Shown: piece after piece, positions 50,771 through 59,426 of the stretch | How the letters are laid out: every line of letters begins with the position of its first letter | How positions within the stretch are numbered: position 1 is the first letter of the stretch | NCBI GenBank assembly: GCA_002841395.1 | Contig: PGZM01000001.1 | Location: 186,001 to 250,000 of the forward strand | Length of the DNA stretch: 64,000 nt | DNA from: Firmicutes bacterium HGW-Firmicutes-9 | GTDB taxonomy: Bacteria; Bacillota; Clostridia; Christensenellales; CAG-138 | Direction: 5' to 3' | Made by a program: the position numbers and the translations under genes | Notes under the pieces: model-generated | Told to the model about the DNA's origin: nothing | Database searches by the model: none | The model's input: only the letters and a program-made list of their open reading frames with translations

Positions 50771-52303
50771 TTGAATGCCATGATGAATGCAAATGAAACC
50801 TACGAACACATACTCGACTGCAAAGGCGTTTATAAGTCCTTTGGCGGAACGCATGCGCTGCAGGATGTTCAGCTGCAGGTGAAGAAAGGCGAAGTTCACG
50901 CTCTGCTTGGCGAAAACGGCGCGGGAAAATCCACCTTGATGAAGATCATCATCGGTCTGCAAAAGCAGGATGCGGGCGAGATTTTCTTTGAAGGTAAGCC
51001 GTATAATGCCAACGATCCGGCGGAGGCCATCCGTGCGGGCATCTCGATGATCCATCAGGAGCTCAATCCTGAGCCGTATCTTTCGATTGCGGAGAGCATT
51101 TTTCTCAAGCGCGAGGATACCTTTCATCACACGCCGTTTTTGAACAAGAAGGAGACCAACCGCCGTGCGGTGGAGCTCCTTAAGCAATACAACCTTAACA
51201 TGAACCCCAAAGCGCTCATGGAGTCTTTGACACTCGCGCAGATGCAGATGATCGAGATTCTCAAGGCCGTCTCTTGCAACGCAAGGTTGGTTATCATGGA
51301 TGAGCCGACCTCCTCTCTGGACAGCGAGGAGACGGAACGCTTGTTTAAAACCATCCGCAACCTGAAAGAGCAAGGCGTTACGATTATCTATATCTCGCAC
51401 CGCATGGAGGAAATATTCCAAATCTGCGATTCCTATTCGGTGTTCCGCGACGGTCACTTCATCGGAACCGGAAAAGTTGACCAAATATCGGTGAACGAGC
51501 TGATTACAATGATGGTCGGCCGAAAGGTGGAAAACATCTTTCCGAAAGTGGACTGCCCAGCGGGAGACGTCGTGTTCAAGGCGGAAGGACTCTGCGGAAA
51601 AGGATTCCACGATATCAGCTTTGAAGTGCGCGCCGGAGAGATCGTCGGTTTCTCGGGCCTGGTAGGGTCGGGACGCAGCGAAACCATGCGTGCGATTTTC
51701 GGTCTTGATCCGCTGACCAGTGGAAAGATGTATCTAAACGGGAAAGAGATTAAGATCAAGAGCCCGCGCAGCGCGATCTCAAAAGGCATTGCTATGATCA
51801 ACGAGGATCGAAAGAACTATGGCCTGTGCCTGTTCCGCTCGATTCGCGAGAATATTTCATTGCCGAATCTTCCGGCCAGGCAGAAGGGGTTTCTACTGAA
51901 CCAGAGGCGCGAAAAGAACGAGTGCCGCGTGGTCGCAAAGACACTCACCGTGAAAATGGCAAGCATCGAGTCGCAAGCATATAGCCTCAGCGGCGGCAAC
52001 CAGCAGAAAGTCGTTATCGCAAAATGGGTCATGGCTTCCCCAAAGCTGTTGATTCTAGATGAACCGACCAGAGGCGTGGACGTTGGCGCAAAATCGGAAA
52101 TTCACGCTCTGATGAGCAAGTTTGCCTCAGAAGGCATGGCGATCATCATGGTGTCATCCGAACTGCCAGAGGTAATGGGCATGAGCGACCGGATTCTGAT
52201 CTACCACGAAGGCAGAATCAACGGAGAGGTAATGCGCGCGGACATTCTGAACGCGAGCGTTAACCAGGAAACAATTTTGAGCAAAGAATTTGGCGGGAGA
52301 TAA
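50771..52303 (+). CDS. CUT2 sugar ABC transporter ATP-binding protein (RbsA type)
   Basis: This protein of about 510 aa has two ABC domains. The first has GENGAGKST and LVIMDEPTSSLD. The second has the degenerate [24 protein letters not shown] and [19 protein letters not shown]. The start is uncertain: a TTG at 50771 lies 5-6 nt after GAAGTGA, and ATG 50780 is the alternative. The gene powers the RbsC-type permease at 52311 and receives sugar from the RbsB-type protein at 53371. The order ATPase-permease-receptor places the receptor gene last, before the hairpin at 54412. Confidence 0.9.
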   Translation: MNAMMNANETYEHILDCKGVYKSFGGTHALQDVQLQVKKGEVHALLGENGAGKSTLMKIIIGLQKQDAGEIFFEGKPYNANDPAEAIRAGISMIHQELNPEPYLSIAESIFLKREDTFHHTPFLNKKETNRRAVELLKQYNLNMNPKALMESLTLAQMQMIEILKAVSCNARLVIMDEPTSSLDSEETERLFKTIRNLKEQGVTIIYISHRMEEIFQICDSYSVFRDGHFIGTGKVDQISVNELITMMVGRKVENIFPKVDCPAGDVVFKAEGLCGKGFHDISFEVRAGEIVGFSGLVGSGRSETMRAIFGLDPLTSGKMYLNGKEIKIKSPRSAISKGIAMINEDRKNYGLCLFRSIRENISLPNLPARQKGFLLNQRREKNECRVVAKTLTVKMASIESQAYSLSGGNQQKVVIAKWVMASPKLLILDEPTRGVDVGAKSEIHALMSKFASEGMAIIMVSSELPEVMGMSDRILIYHEGRINGEVMRADILNASVNQETILSKEFGGR

Positions 52304-52310
52304 ACGAACC

Positions 52311-53291
52311 ATGAACAAGAAACAAGATACAAGAGTCCTTGGAATGGATCAACACGATTTAAATATCTTTATGAAGCGCTACGGCATTGTTTTCGTCATG
52401 CTGGGTATGTTTGTCATACTGATGTTCGCTTCGCCCAACTTCCTTAAGACCAACAACCTGATCAACATTCTGGTTTCCGTCTCGATCAATGGTGTTCTGG
52501 CGTTGGGTATGGTGTTTGTAATCACCGCGGGCGGCATCGATCTTTCCGTCGGCGCCATGCTTGCGCTTGCGAGCACCACGATCGGTGTTGTGCTCAACCT
52601 GACTGGAAACAACCTGCTAGCCTGTTTAGCTGCGATATTGATCTGCGGATTACTCGGGTTTGTCAACGGCGTACTGGTTGCAAAGTTTAACATGTTCCCG
52701 TTCGTCGTAACGCTTGCAAGTCAGCTGGTTATTCGCGGGTTGGGGTTTGTTATTTCAGGCGGGTACTCGTTTGCACTGGCAAATCCGAAGTTCTCGCAGA
52801 TCGGCCTCGGAAAACTCTTTCCGCTGATGCCTTATCCTGTAATCATCCTGTTGGTTGTGTTCATGATCTCTTACATTCTGCTGCACTGGACGAAATTTGG
52901 CAGATATGTCTACGCCGTCGGCGGAAACATCAACGCAGCGACCGCATCCGGGGTCAATATCTTCTGGACGCGCACCATGACATTCGTCATCAGCGGCATC
53001 TTTGCCGGCATTGCGGGAATTCTGATGACTGCAAAAATCAACGCAGCGCAGCCCAACATCGGAGTCGGATATGAAACGGATGCCATTGCGGCCTGCGTCA
53101 TCGGCGGCGCTTCGTTTGCCGGCGGCGTCTCCACAATCCCCGGCACGCTGGTTGGTATCGTCATCATCGGTCTCATCTATAACGGTATGAATCTGATCGG
53201 CATTGAGTCCTATTATCAGACGATCGTCAAAGGTCTGCTGATCATCGGCGCGGTCATGCTCGACATGACGATCAACAAAAAACGCGGTTAA
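52311..53291 (+). CDS. CUT2 sugar ABC transporter permease (RbsC type)
   Basis: This 326-aa permease has about nine hydrophobic helices. The signature GGIDLSVGAMLALASTTIGV near residue 80 and CVIGGASFAGGVSTIPGTLVG near 260 are those of RbsC/XylH-type transporters. The ATG at 52311 lies 7 nt after the ATPase stop. Its ribosome site (GGGAG) is rather distant, which suggests coupling to upstream translation. Confidence 0.88.
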   Translation: MNKKQDTRVLGMDQHDLNIFMKRYGIVFVMLGMFVILMFASPNFLKTNNLINILVSVSINGVLALGMVFVITAGGIDLSVGAMLALASTTIGVVLNLTGNNLLACLAAILICGLLGFVNGVLVAKFNMFPFVVTLASQLVIRGLGFVISGGYSFALANPKFSQIGLGKLFPLMPYPVIILLVVFMISYILLHWTKFGRYVYAVGGNINAATASGVNIFWTRTMTFVISGIFAGIAGILMTAKINAAQPNIGVGYETDAIAACVIGGASFAGGVSTIPGTLVGIVIIGLIYNGMNLIGIESYYQTIVKGLLIIGAVMLDMTINKKRG

Positions 53292-53370
53292 CCCGCGCCT
53301 TCGAGAAAAACATCAATTCAGGATCTTACCCCACGACGGGTAAAGATAAATAAAATGGAGGAATAGAAAA

Positions 53371-54378
53371 GTGAAGAAAGTACTCGTTCTAGTGTTTGCA
53401 CTGATGATGGTCATGAGCTTTGCAGCTTGCGCCACCACGAGTGCCCCGGCCGCAACCGAAGAAGCCGCAACCGCGCCGGAAACCGTTGCAGCCACCGAAC
53501 CTGCCGCCGCGCCGGAAATCCACGTTGCATACATCGCGAAGAACACCGTGGACGCATTCCACGCCACGCTGAACGGCGCCGCGAAAGTCGCTCTCGATGC
53601 GATGGTTGCCAACGGCACGATCGCTGACTGGCAGCTCTACGATGGCCAGACTGACCCGATCATCCAGACCAACCTGATTGAAGATGCGATCAACAATGGC
53701 GCAAACTTCGTCATCATGCTCCCCGCTGAAGCCGAAGGCAGTGCACCCGTGGTTTCCCGCTGTGCGGAAGCCGGTATCCCGATCATCGTCGTGAACTCCA
53801 TGACGAACAACACCACCGATCTTGCAACAGCTTTTGTCGGTTCCAATGACGTTCAAGCTGGCGAGATGATGGCGCAGTTCGTTCTGGATAAAGTTCCCGA
53901 TGGCGGTAAGTACGCGCATATGATGGGTATCGTCGGCAACTCTGCTCAGATCCAGAGAGGCGAAGGCATCGCGAATATCATGGGCGCTCAGAGCAACTGG
54001 AGCAGCGTCGGCGATTTCGCAGCGGACTGGTCCGCGGATAAAGCGGTCAGCTTCGCAACTGACGTTCTGACCCAGTACGGCGATGAGATCAAAGCGATCA
54101 TCTGTGACAACGACGATATGTCGTCCGCAGTCCAGGCGTATTGCAACTCCGTCGGCCGCTCGGATATCGTCTGCATCGGCGTTGACGGCAATGCCGGCCC
54201 GCTCCAGATGGTTAAAGATGGCGCGCTTCTGGCGACCGTTCTCCAGGATGGTGCAGCTCAGGTTACGACCGCTGTCGCCCTGATCCCGGATGTCATCGCG
54301 GGAAACACCGTTGAGAAGTCCATCATGGTTCCGTTCACGCTCGTCACGTTGGATAACGTTGACCAGTACCTGAAGTAA
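53371..54378 (+). CDS. RbsB-type sugar-binding lipoprotein
   Basis: This 335-aa receptor begins with GTG, served by GGAGG nine nt upstream. The lipoprotein signal MKKVLVLVFALMMVMSFAAC ends at Cys20 and is followed by an A/T/P/E tether to about residue 49. The periplasmic-binding-protein-like I domain follows (IHVAYIAKNTVDAFHATLNGAA, NFVIMLPAEAEGSAPVV, CIGVDGNAGPLQMVKDG). This type binds monosaccharides in furanose or pyranose form. The rest of the operon suggests a ketose or pentose. A hairpin follows 34 nt after the stop. Confidence 0.88.
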   Translation: MKKVLVLVFALMMVMSFAACATTSAPAATEEAATAPETVAATEPAAAPEIHVAYIAKNTVDAFHATLNGAAKVALDAMVANGTIADWQLYDGQTDPIIQTNLIEDAINNGANFVIMLPAEAEGSAPVVSRCAEAGIPIIVVNSMTNNTTDLATAFVGSNDVQAGEMMAQFVLDKVPDGGKYAHMMGIVGNSAQIQRGEGIANIMGAQSNWSSVGDFAADWSADKAVSFATDVLTQYGDEIKAIICDNDDMSSAVQAYCNSVGRSDIVCIGVDGNAGPLQMVKDGALLATVLQDGAAQVTTAVALIPDVIAGNTVEKSIMVPFTLVTLDNVDQYLK

Positions 54379-54411
54379 TCTCCCGTAAATACTAGACTAC
54401 TCAGAATCGAA

Positions 54412-54448
54412 GGTTGGGGGCAACTCTCCAAGAGGGTTGCTTCCAACC
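54412..54448 (+). other. Intra-operon RNA hairpin after the RbsB-type gene
   Basis: GGTTGG pairs with CCAACC and GCAAC with GTTGC, joined by two G-U pairs and closed by three more pairs and a 5-nt loop, about 16 bp in all. No T-run follows, so it is more likely a stabiliser or processing site than a full terminator. Confidence 0.6.
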
Positions 54449-54640
54449 AGGACCAGTTTACAACTGAATACAAAACCCCGAAAGCGGGTTCCGACAAAGG
54501 ATATCCGGTATGGCGTCAACCGAACCACTCAATGCGGTCTCAATGCGAGATTTTACGGTTTAGAAACCAAGACCTGACATCAAATCAATGTCGGTTTACA
54601 GATATAAATATTATATTTCAAATATCGGAGGAAAGCAACA
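54449..54640 (+). other. Intergenic region before the aldolase gene
   Basis: No gene seen. It contains a short hairpin (AACCC / GGGTT near 54476), a palindrome GGTTT-AG-AAACC (54557-54568) and an AT-rich stretch (54600-54625) before GGAGGAAAG. A secondary promoter is possible, but no matched -35/-10 pair stands out. Confidence 0.3.
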
Positions 54641-55510
54641 ATGCTGATGAACATGAAGGAGATCCTCTCCGTCGCAAACGAAAAGAACTTTGCCGTACCG
54701 GCTTTTAATATCGGCACCTGTCAGATTATGAAAGCGGTTGTAGAATGCTGCGAAGAGAAGAAGGCTCCTGTGATTTTTGCCGTCCATCCCAAGGAACTCG
54801 CGTTCCAGGGCGACAGCGCGATGGCAGCGCTTCGCGATGCCGCGGAAAAAGCGAAGGTTCCCGTTTGTATCCATATGGATCACAGCTCTACAGTAGAAGA
54901 AATTCTGCATGCTGTGCGCACCGGTTTTACGTCTGTCATGATCGACGCGTCCCACAAATCGTTTGAAGACAACGTGAAAATCTCCAAGCAGATCGTAGAC
55001 ATGGTGCACCCGCTGGGTATTTCTGTCGAAGCGGAACTTGGAACCATCGGAACCACCGGCAACGACACAGAGGGCGGCACCAGCGAAATCATCTATACCG
55101 ATCCCGACGACGTGGTCAAGTTTGTTAACGCAACGGGAATCGATTGCCTCGCAATTGCGATCGGCACCGCGCACGGCATCTACCCCAAAGGATTCAAGCC
55201 GCACCTGAAGCAGGAGCTGCTGACCGAGATCAAAAAGAAATCCCCCGTGCCGCTCGTGCTCCATGGCGGCTCTGCAAACCCGGACGAGGAAATTGCGGAG
55301 AGCGTAAAGCGCGGCATTAACAAGATCAATATCTCCTCTGATACGAAAGACGCGCTCTATCAGGAATTGCGCAAGACGCTGTTCAACGATCCGAAAATTC
55401 GCGAGCCGTTTGAACTGTATGTCGACGGCATCGTTGAGATGAAGAAGATCATCAATCACAAGATTGAGTTGTTCAATGCGGCCGATAAAGTTCAGTATTA
55501 CAGCTTATAA
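54641..55510 (+). CDS. Class II ketose-bisphosphate aldolase
   Basis: This 289-aa zinc aldolase matches the FbaA/GatY/KbaY family. IHMDHSS (78-83) holds catalytic Asp80 and zinc ligand His81. AIGTAHGIY and LVLHGGSA supply two more His ligands. FAVPAFNIGT is the N-terminal block, and INKINISSDT the phosphate site. It cleaves a ketose bisphosphate to dihydroxyacetone phosphate plus an aldehyde. GGAGGAAAG precedes the ATG. In this operon its substrate would come from the upstream kinases; fructose, tagatose or a shorter ketose bisphosphate are all possible. Confidence 0.86.
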   Translation: MLMNMKEILSVANEKNFAVPAFNIGTCQIMKAVVECCEEKKAPVIFAVHPKELAFQGDSAMAALRDAAEKAKVPVCIHMDHSSTVEEILHAVRTGFTSVMIDASHKSFEDNVKISKQIVDMVHPLGISVEAELGTIGTTGNDTEGGTSEIIYTDPDDVVKFVNATGIDCLAIAIGTAHGIYPKGFKPHLKQELLTEIKKKSPVPLVLHGGSANPDEEIAESVKRGINKINISSDTKDALYQELRKTLFNDPKIREPFELYVDGIVEMKKIINHKIELFNAADKVQYYSL

Positions 55511-55525
55511 AAGGAGGCAACGCAT

Positions 55526-56728
55526 ATGTCCGGCGATCAAATCAAAAAGCTATTGAGCAAAGGGAAAGGCGTACTGCAGCTGACACCGACCTGGGTTCCG
55601 CGCGGTTTCAATGAACCCGGACGCAGACTCCGTTTGCATCCGGACGACTATTTTGCGTTCGGTATGGATCGCGGAGGCATATGCGAGCGCTGGCTTGGCT
55701 CGGTTACTGTTGCGCTGAACGGCCCGAAAACAGGCGCGACCGAAGGCATGAGCTTCGTTTTAGCGGATGCGAAAACGCGCGAAACCGTTCTTTTTGCGGA
55801 TGTGGTCAAGGAATTGGGCGAAAGCTTGATCGGCAAGACGTTGTTTGAGCAATATGGCACATGGCCGACGTTTGCTAAGATTTACGATTATGATAAACCC
55901 CTATTCCATCATCTGCACTTGACGGAGGAGCGCGCAAACAAAATCGGGCGTCACGGCAAACCGGAAGCTTACTATTTTCCGGTGCAGTATAACTCTTATC
56001 TCGGTAGATTCCCGCTGACGTATTTCGGCTTTGATCCTTCCACCACAAAGGAAGAAGTGCTGGAATGCATCCGCAATTATGGTAAGAAGGATACGCGCAT
56101 CACCGAGCTTTCGCGCGCCTACCGTGTGCAGCTGGGTACCGGCTGGTATACGCCAGCCGGCGTGATTCACGCGCCCGCCTCCGTTGTGACCTATGAGCCA
56201 CAGTGGAACAGCGACGTCAACACGATCATGGAAAACGTCACGATGGGTGAAGTGAACCCGGGCAATCTGTTGACGGACTGTCAGCCTGCCGAAGAAAAAG
56301 GCGACATCGATGCACTCTTTGCACAGATTGACTGGGAAGAGAGCACGCGCGCCGATTATAAACAGAAGTATTTCCGCGCGCCGAAACCCCTGCCCGAGAC
56401 GCAGAAAGGCCTGTCCGAGCAGTGGGTGGCATACGCCAACGAGTGGATTGCGGCAAAAGAGGTTACCGTCGCACCCGGTGCAAAGATCAAGCTTGCCGAC
56501 CAGGCATGCTATTGCGCGCTGGTTGTACAGGGACATGGCAGCTTTGGCGTGTTCGAATGCGAAGCACCCGGCGTGCTGCGTTTCGGTGAGATCTCCGGCG
56601 ACGAGTTCTTCGTTTCGGAAGACACGGCGAAGAAGGGCATTGTCATCGAGAATACAAGTAGCTACGAACCGCTGATCATTCTGCAGAACTTTGCCAACAA
56701 CAACCCTGCGGTTCCGCAGACGCTCTAA
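55526..56728 (+). CDS. Class I mannose-6-phosphate-isomerase-like protein
   Basis: This 400-aa cupin-type protein carries candidate zinc ligands like those of phosphomannose isomerase: His in LFHHLHL (127-133), Glu147 in HGKPEAYYFP, and His in WYTPAGVIHAP. Its overall sequence differs from canonical ManA, and the C-terminal part (about 320-400) is a second cupin-like segment. AAAGGAGG precedes the ATG. It is 15 nt after the aldolase gene. It probably interconverts an aldose and ketose phosphate of the pathway; the true substrate is unknown. Confidence 0.62.
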   Translation: MSGDQIKKLLSKGKGVLQLTPTWVPRGFNEPGRRLRLHPDDYFAFGMDRGGICERWLGSVTVALNGPKTGATEGMSFVLADAKTRETVLFADVVKELGESLIGKTLFEQYGTWPTFAKIYDYDKPLFHHLHLTEERANKIGRHGKPEAYYFPVQYNSYLGRFPLTYFGFDPSTTKEEVLECIRNYGKKDTRITELSRAYRVQLGTGWYTPAGVIHAPASVVTYEPQWNSDVNTIMENVTMGEVNPGNLLTDCQPAEEKGDIDALFAQIDWEESTRADYKQKYFRAPKPLPETQKGLSEQWVAYANEWIAAKEVTVAPGAKIKLADQACYCALVVQGHGSFGVFECEAPGVLRFGEISGDEFFVSEDTAKKGIVIENTSSYEPLIILQNFANNNPAVPQTL

Positions 56729-56740
56729 GGGGGTAGCACT

Positions 56741-57598
56741 GTGTATTTTAAATTTGGTGTAGACAGCTTCATTTGGGCGGAAAGCTTTGGTGAAAAAGAC
56801 CTCTGGATCATCCAGAAAGCAAAGGAACTGGGATTTGAGACGGTCGATTTTGCGATCTCCAACCCGTTTACGTTTCCCACCGAGCAGGTGAAGGCGGAGC
56901 TTGCGCGCGTCGGCATCGATTGCGTTTGCACGACAACCTTGACGCCAGAGACGAACCCGATTTCGCCGGATTCTGCGATTCGAGCGGAGGGCGTTCGGGC
57001 GATGAAAAAATGTGTGGACATCTGCAACACGCTGGGCACCAATATCCTCGGCGGCGTAAACTATGCCGCCTGGGGCTACATCACGAAACGACCGCGTACG
57101 GACGAAGAGTGGAAGTGGGGTGTCGAGTGCATGCGGGAGGTCGGCGAATATGCCAAAGCGACAGGCGATGTCGTCATCTGCGTGGAGTGCGTAAACCGAT
57201 TTGAAACCTTCTTCCTCAATATTGCGGAAGATGCCGTCAAGTTCTGCAAAGACGTCGGCACAGGCAACATCAAGGTGCATCTGGACTGCTTCCATATGAT
57301 CCGCGAAGAGAAAAGTTTCTCGGGCGCTGTCAAGACGTGTGGGAGAGAGTATCTCGGATACATCCATGTCAACGAAAATGACCGCGGCATTCCCGGCACC
57401 GGACTGGTTCCGTTCAAGGAATTCTTCCAGGCGGTGGCCGAGGTTGGCTACGATGGTCCGCTGACGATTGAGTCGTTTGATCCGAGCTTCACGGAGCTTG
57501 CGGGCAACTGCGCGATCTGGCGGACATTTGCGCCGACCGGTGAAGCGCTTGCCACGGAAGGGCTCGCGAACCTGAAACGAATCGCGGCTGAACTGTAA
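56741..57598 (+). CDS. Ketose 3-epimerase family (D-tagatose/D-allulose 3-epimerase-like)
   Basis: This 285-aa TIM-barrel protein has the metal and catalytic set of ketose 3-epimerases: E149 (VECVNRFE), D182 (HLDCFHM), H209 (HVNENDR) and E244 (IESF), plus the signature ENDRGIPGTG. These enzymes epimerise free ketoses at C3 using Mn. Substrates in the family include tagatose, psicose, ribulose/xylulose and erythrulose. The start is GTG at 56741 with GGGGG upstream. It lies 12 nt after the isomerase-like gene. Its presence suggests that a rare ketose is the imported sugar. Confidence 0.83.
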   Translation: MYFKFGVDSFIWAESFGEKDLWIIQKAKELGFETVDFAISNPFTFPTEQVKAELARVGIDCVCTTTLTPETNPISPDSAIRAEGVRAMKKCVDICNTLGTNILGGVNYAAWGYITKRPRTDEEWKWGVECMREVGEYAKATGDVVICVECVNRFETFFLNIAEDAVKFCKDVGTGNIKVHLDCFHMIREEKSFSGAVKTCGREYLGYIHVNENDRGIPGTGLVPFKEFFQAVAEVGYDGPLTIESFDPSFTELAGNCAIWRTFAPTGEALATEGLANLKRIAAEL

Positions 57599-57615
57599 GG
57601 AAGGCGGAACGTATT

Positions 57616-57939
57616 ATGAAAGTATATCAACCTGCAAAAATGGAAGGGACAACGCAGTACGGCGGTGTGGTGCGCATGGCGTTCGGCATCGGCGACGGCG
57701 CAGAGATGGGCTGCGGTACACTGACCCTGCGCCCCGGCGAAGCGATGAAGGAAATCGAGAAACACAACTCGGATGAGATTTTCTTTGTTGCCTCGGGTCA
57801 GCTTCAGATTGCGGGACAGGATGGCATGCGCGTTTCCGCAAGTGCGGGTGAGATCGTGCATTTACCGATGGGTGAATGGCACCTTTCCAGCAATCCCGGG
57901 ACAACGGATACGGTTCTGTTCTGGGTGAACAGGGACTAG
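57616..57939 (+). CDS. Small single-domain cupin
   Basis: This 107-aa protein is a lone cupin barrel. GCGTLTLRPGEAMKEIEKHNSDEIFFVASGQ is split by the first cupin motif, here lacking one of the usual two His before the Glu (KHNSDE). The second motif is HLPMGEWHLSSN. Such small cupins act as sugar mutarotase-like, isomerase or binding proteins. AAGGAAGG lies upstream of the ATG. No function can be assigned; the operon suggests a role on the imported sugar or its phosphate. Confidence 0.65.
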   Translation: MKVYQPAKMEGTTQYGGVVRMAFGIGDGAEMGCGTLTLRPGEAMKEIEKHNSDEIFFVASGQLQIAGQDGMRVSASAGEIVHLPMGEWHLSSNPGTTDTVLFWVNRD

Positions 57940-57957
57940 ATATAAGAGGAGAGTATC

Positions 57958-58416
57958 ATGAAAATAGCAATCGGGTGTGATGAGGCGGCGTATCAGCTCA
58001 AGGTAGCGCTCATAGAGCACCTGAGCCAGCGGGACGACATCGAACTCAAAGACTTTGGCGCAAACGCCGGCGAAGTCATCCTTTACCCGGATGTGGCAAA
58101 GGCTGTTGCGGAGGCTGTTGCGGCGGGCGAATTTGAGCGTGGCATTCTTGTCTGCGGCACAGGCATCGGCATGGCGATTACGGCGAACAAAGTGCCCGGC
58201 ATTCGCGCGGCGGTTTGCCATGACCCGTTTTCAGCGGAACGCTCCAGAAAGAGCAACAATGCGCAGATCATGTGCATGGGTGAGCGCGTCATCGGCGTGG
58301 AACTGGCAAAGTATCTGCTCGATGTCTGGCTGAAATGCGACTTCTCGGGCGGGGGGTCGACGTCGAAGGTCAACCGCATCGATGAGATCGACGCGATGTA
58401 TCACAAGAGCTGTTAA
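57958..58416 (+). CDS. RpiB/LacAB-family sugar-phosphate isomerase, atypical active site
   Basis: This 152-aa protein is an RpiB-family isomerase (IAIGCDEAAYQLK, VCGTGIGMAITANK, GIRAAVCHDPFSAERSRKSNNAQIMCMG, SGGGSTSKVNRI). In E. coli RpiB the segments read GCDH and SRQHND. Here the first His is Glu9 and the second is Ser in SRKSNN, so ribose 5-phosphate is unlikely to be handled in the standard way. Family members of this type, such as Brucella EryI, act on erythrulose 4-phosphate. AGAGGAGAG precedes the ATG. Its place before dhaKL supports a tetrulose or other ketose-phosphate substrate; this is inference. Confidence 0.8.
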   Translation: MKIAIGCDEAAYQLKVALIEHLSQRDDIELKDFGANAGEVILYPDVAKAVAEAVAAGEFERGILVCGTGIGMAITANKVPGIRAAVCHDPFSAERSRKSNNAQIMCMGERVIGVELAKYLLDVWLKCDFSGGGSTSKVNRIDEIDAMYHKSC

Positions 58417-58427
58417 GAGGTAACCAT

Positions 58428-59426
58428 ATGAATCGAATTATGAATGATCCGAATTATGTCGTTGAGGATATGCTCAAAGGATTCGTCAAAGCGAATGCCG
58501 ACATCGTATCTGCGACGGGTAACGCGCGCGTGTTGAAATACAAGAACGCGCCTATTGCAAACAAGGTCGGCATCGTAACAGGCGGCGGCAGCGGGCACAA
58601 GCCAGCGTTTATCGGATACATTGGAAAAAACATGTGTGATGCGGTCGCGGTTGGCGAAATCTTTTCTTCGCCGGCTGCAGCGGCATTTCTGGATGCCATG
58701 CAAGCGGCGAATGCCGGTCGCGGGGTTGCCTGTCTGTACGGTAACTATGCCGGCGATAACATGAACGTCAAGATGGCGATGCGCAAAGCCAAGGCGATGG
58801 GCATCGAGGTAAAGACCGTTGTTGCCAACGACGATTGTGCCTCCGCACCGAAGGATGAGCTTGAGAAGCGCCGCGGAGTCGCGGGAGAAGTCCTGATGTG
58901 GAAAGTCGGCGGCGCAAAGGCTTCGATGGGTGCGGATTTGGATACGGTGATTGCGGCAGCGCAAAAGGCGATCGACAACACGCGATCTGTCGGCATCGGA
59001 ACCGCACCGTGTACCATACCCGCGGTAGGGCATCCGAATTTTACGATTGCGGACGGAACCATGGAGCTGGGCATCGGCCATCACGGTGAGCCGGGCGTGA
59101 GCGTCGAACCGCTTGCGACGGCAAATGAGATCGCAGAGAAGATGTTAAAGCTGATTTTGCCGGATCTGCCGTTCGCTGCGGGAGACGAAGTAGTTGTGCT
59201 GCTTTCGGGCCTTGGCGCGACGCCGGTGATGGAGCAGTATATCGTCTATAACAGGGTTGAGGAAATCCTGTCGGAACAGGGGATTCGGGTTCACCGCGCA
59301 TACGTGGGTAACTATTTTACCTCACTGGAGATGATGGGCGTTACGCTGACCGTCATGAAAGTGGATGATGAGCTCAAGCAGTGCATCGACTATCCGGCTG
59401 ACTCGGTGGGACTCAAGCAACTATGA
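58428..59426 (+). CDS. dhaK: Dihydroxyacetone kinase subunit DhaK
   Basis: This 332-aa subunit binds the ketone substrate covalently through a histidine. His219 in GIGHHGEPG is that residue, and D110 in GNYAGDNMN is the expected catalytic Asp. VTGGGSGHKPAFIGYIG (50-66) is the Gly-rich loop. GAGGTAAC lies before the ATG. It overlaps dhaL by 4 nt. No DhaM or PTS gene is present, so the phosphate donor is either ATP bound by DhaL or a remote DhaM. Homologues phosphorylate dihydroxyacetone, erythruloses and branched ketoses. Confidence 0.9.
   Translation: MNRIMNDPNYVVEDMLKGFVKANADIVSATGNARVLKYKNAPIANKVGIVTGGGSGHKPAFIGYIGKNMCDAVAVGEIFSSPAAAAFLDAMQAANAGRGVACLYGNYAGDNMNVKMAMRKAKAMGIEVKTVVANDDCASAPKDELEKRRGVAGEVLMWKVGGAKASMGADLDTVIAAAQKAIDNTRSVGIGTAPCTIPAVGHPNFTIADGTMELGIGHHGEPGVSVEPLATANEIAEKMLKLILPDLPFAAGDEVVVLLSGLGATPVMEQYIVYNRVEEILSEQGIRVHRAYVGNYFTSLEMMGVTLTVMKVDDELKQCIDYPADSVGLKQL

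Noticed and set aside
55901..57367. 488-residue antisense frame across two sugar genes
   Set aside because: Spans two well-supported plus-strand genes and their junction; no motif seen.
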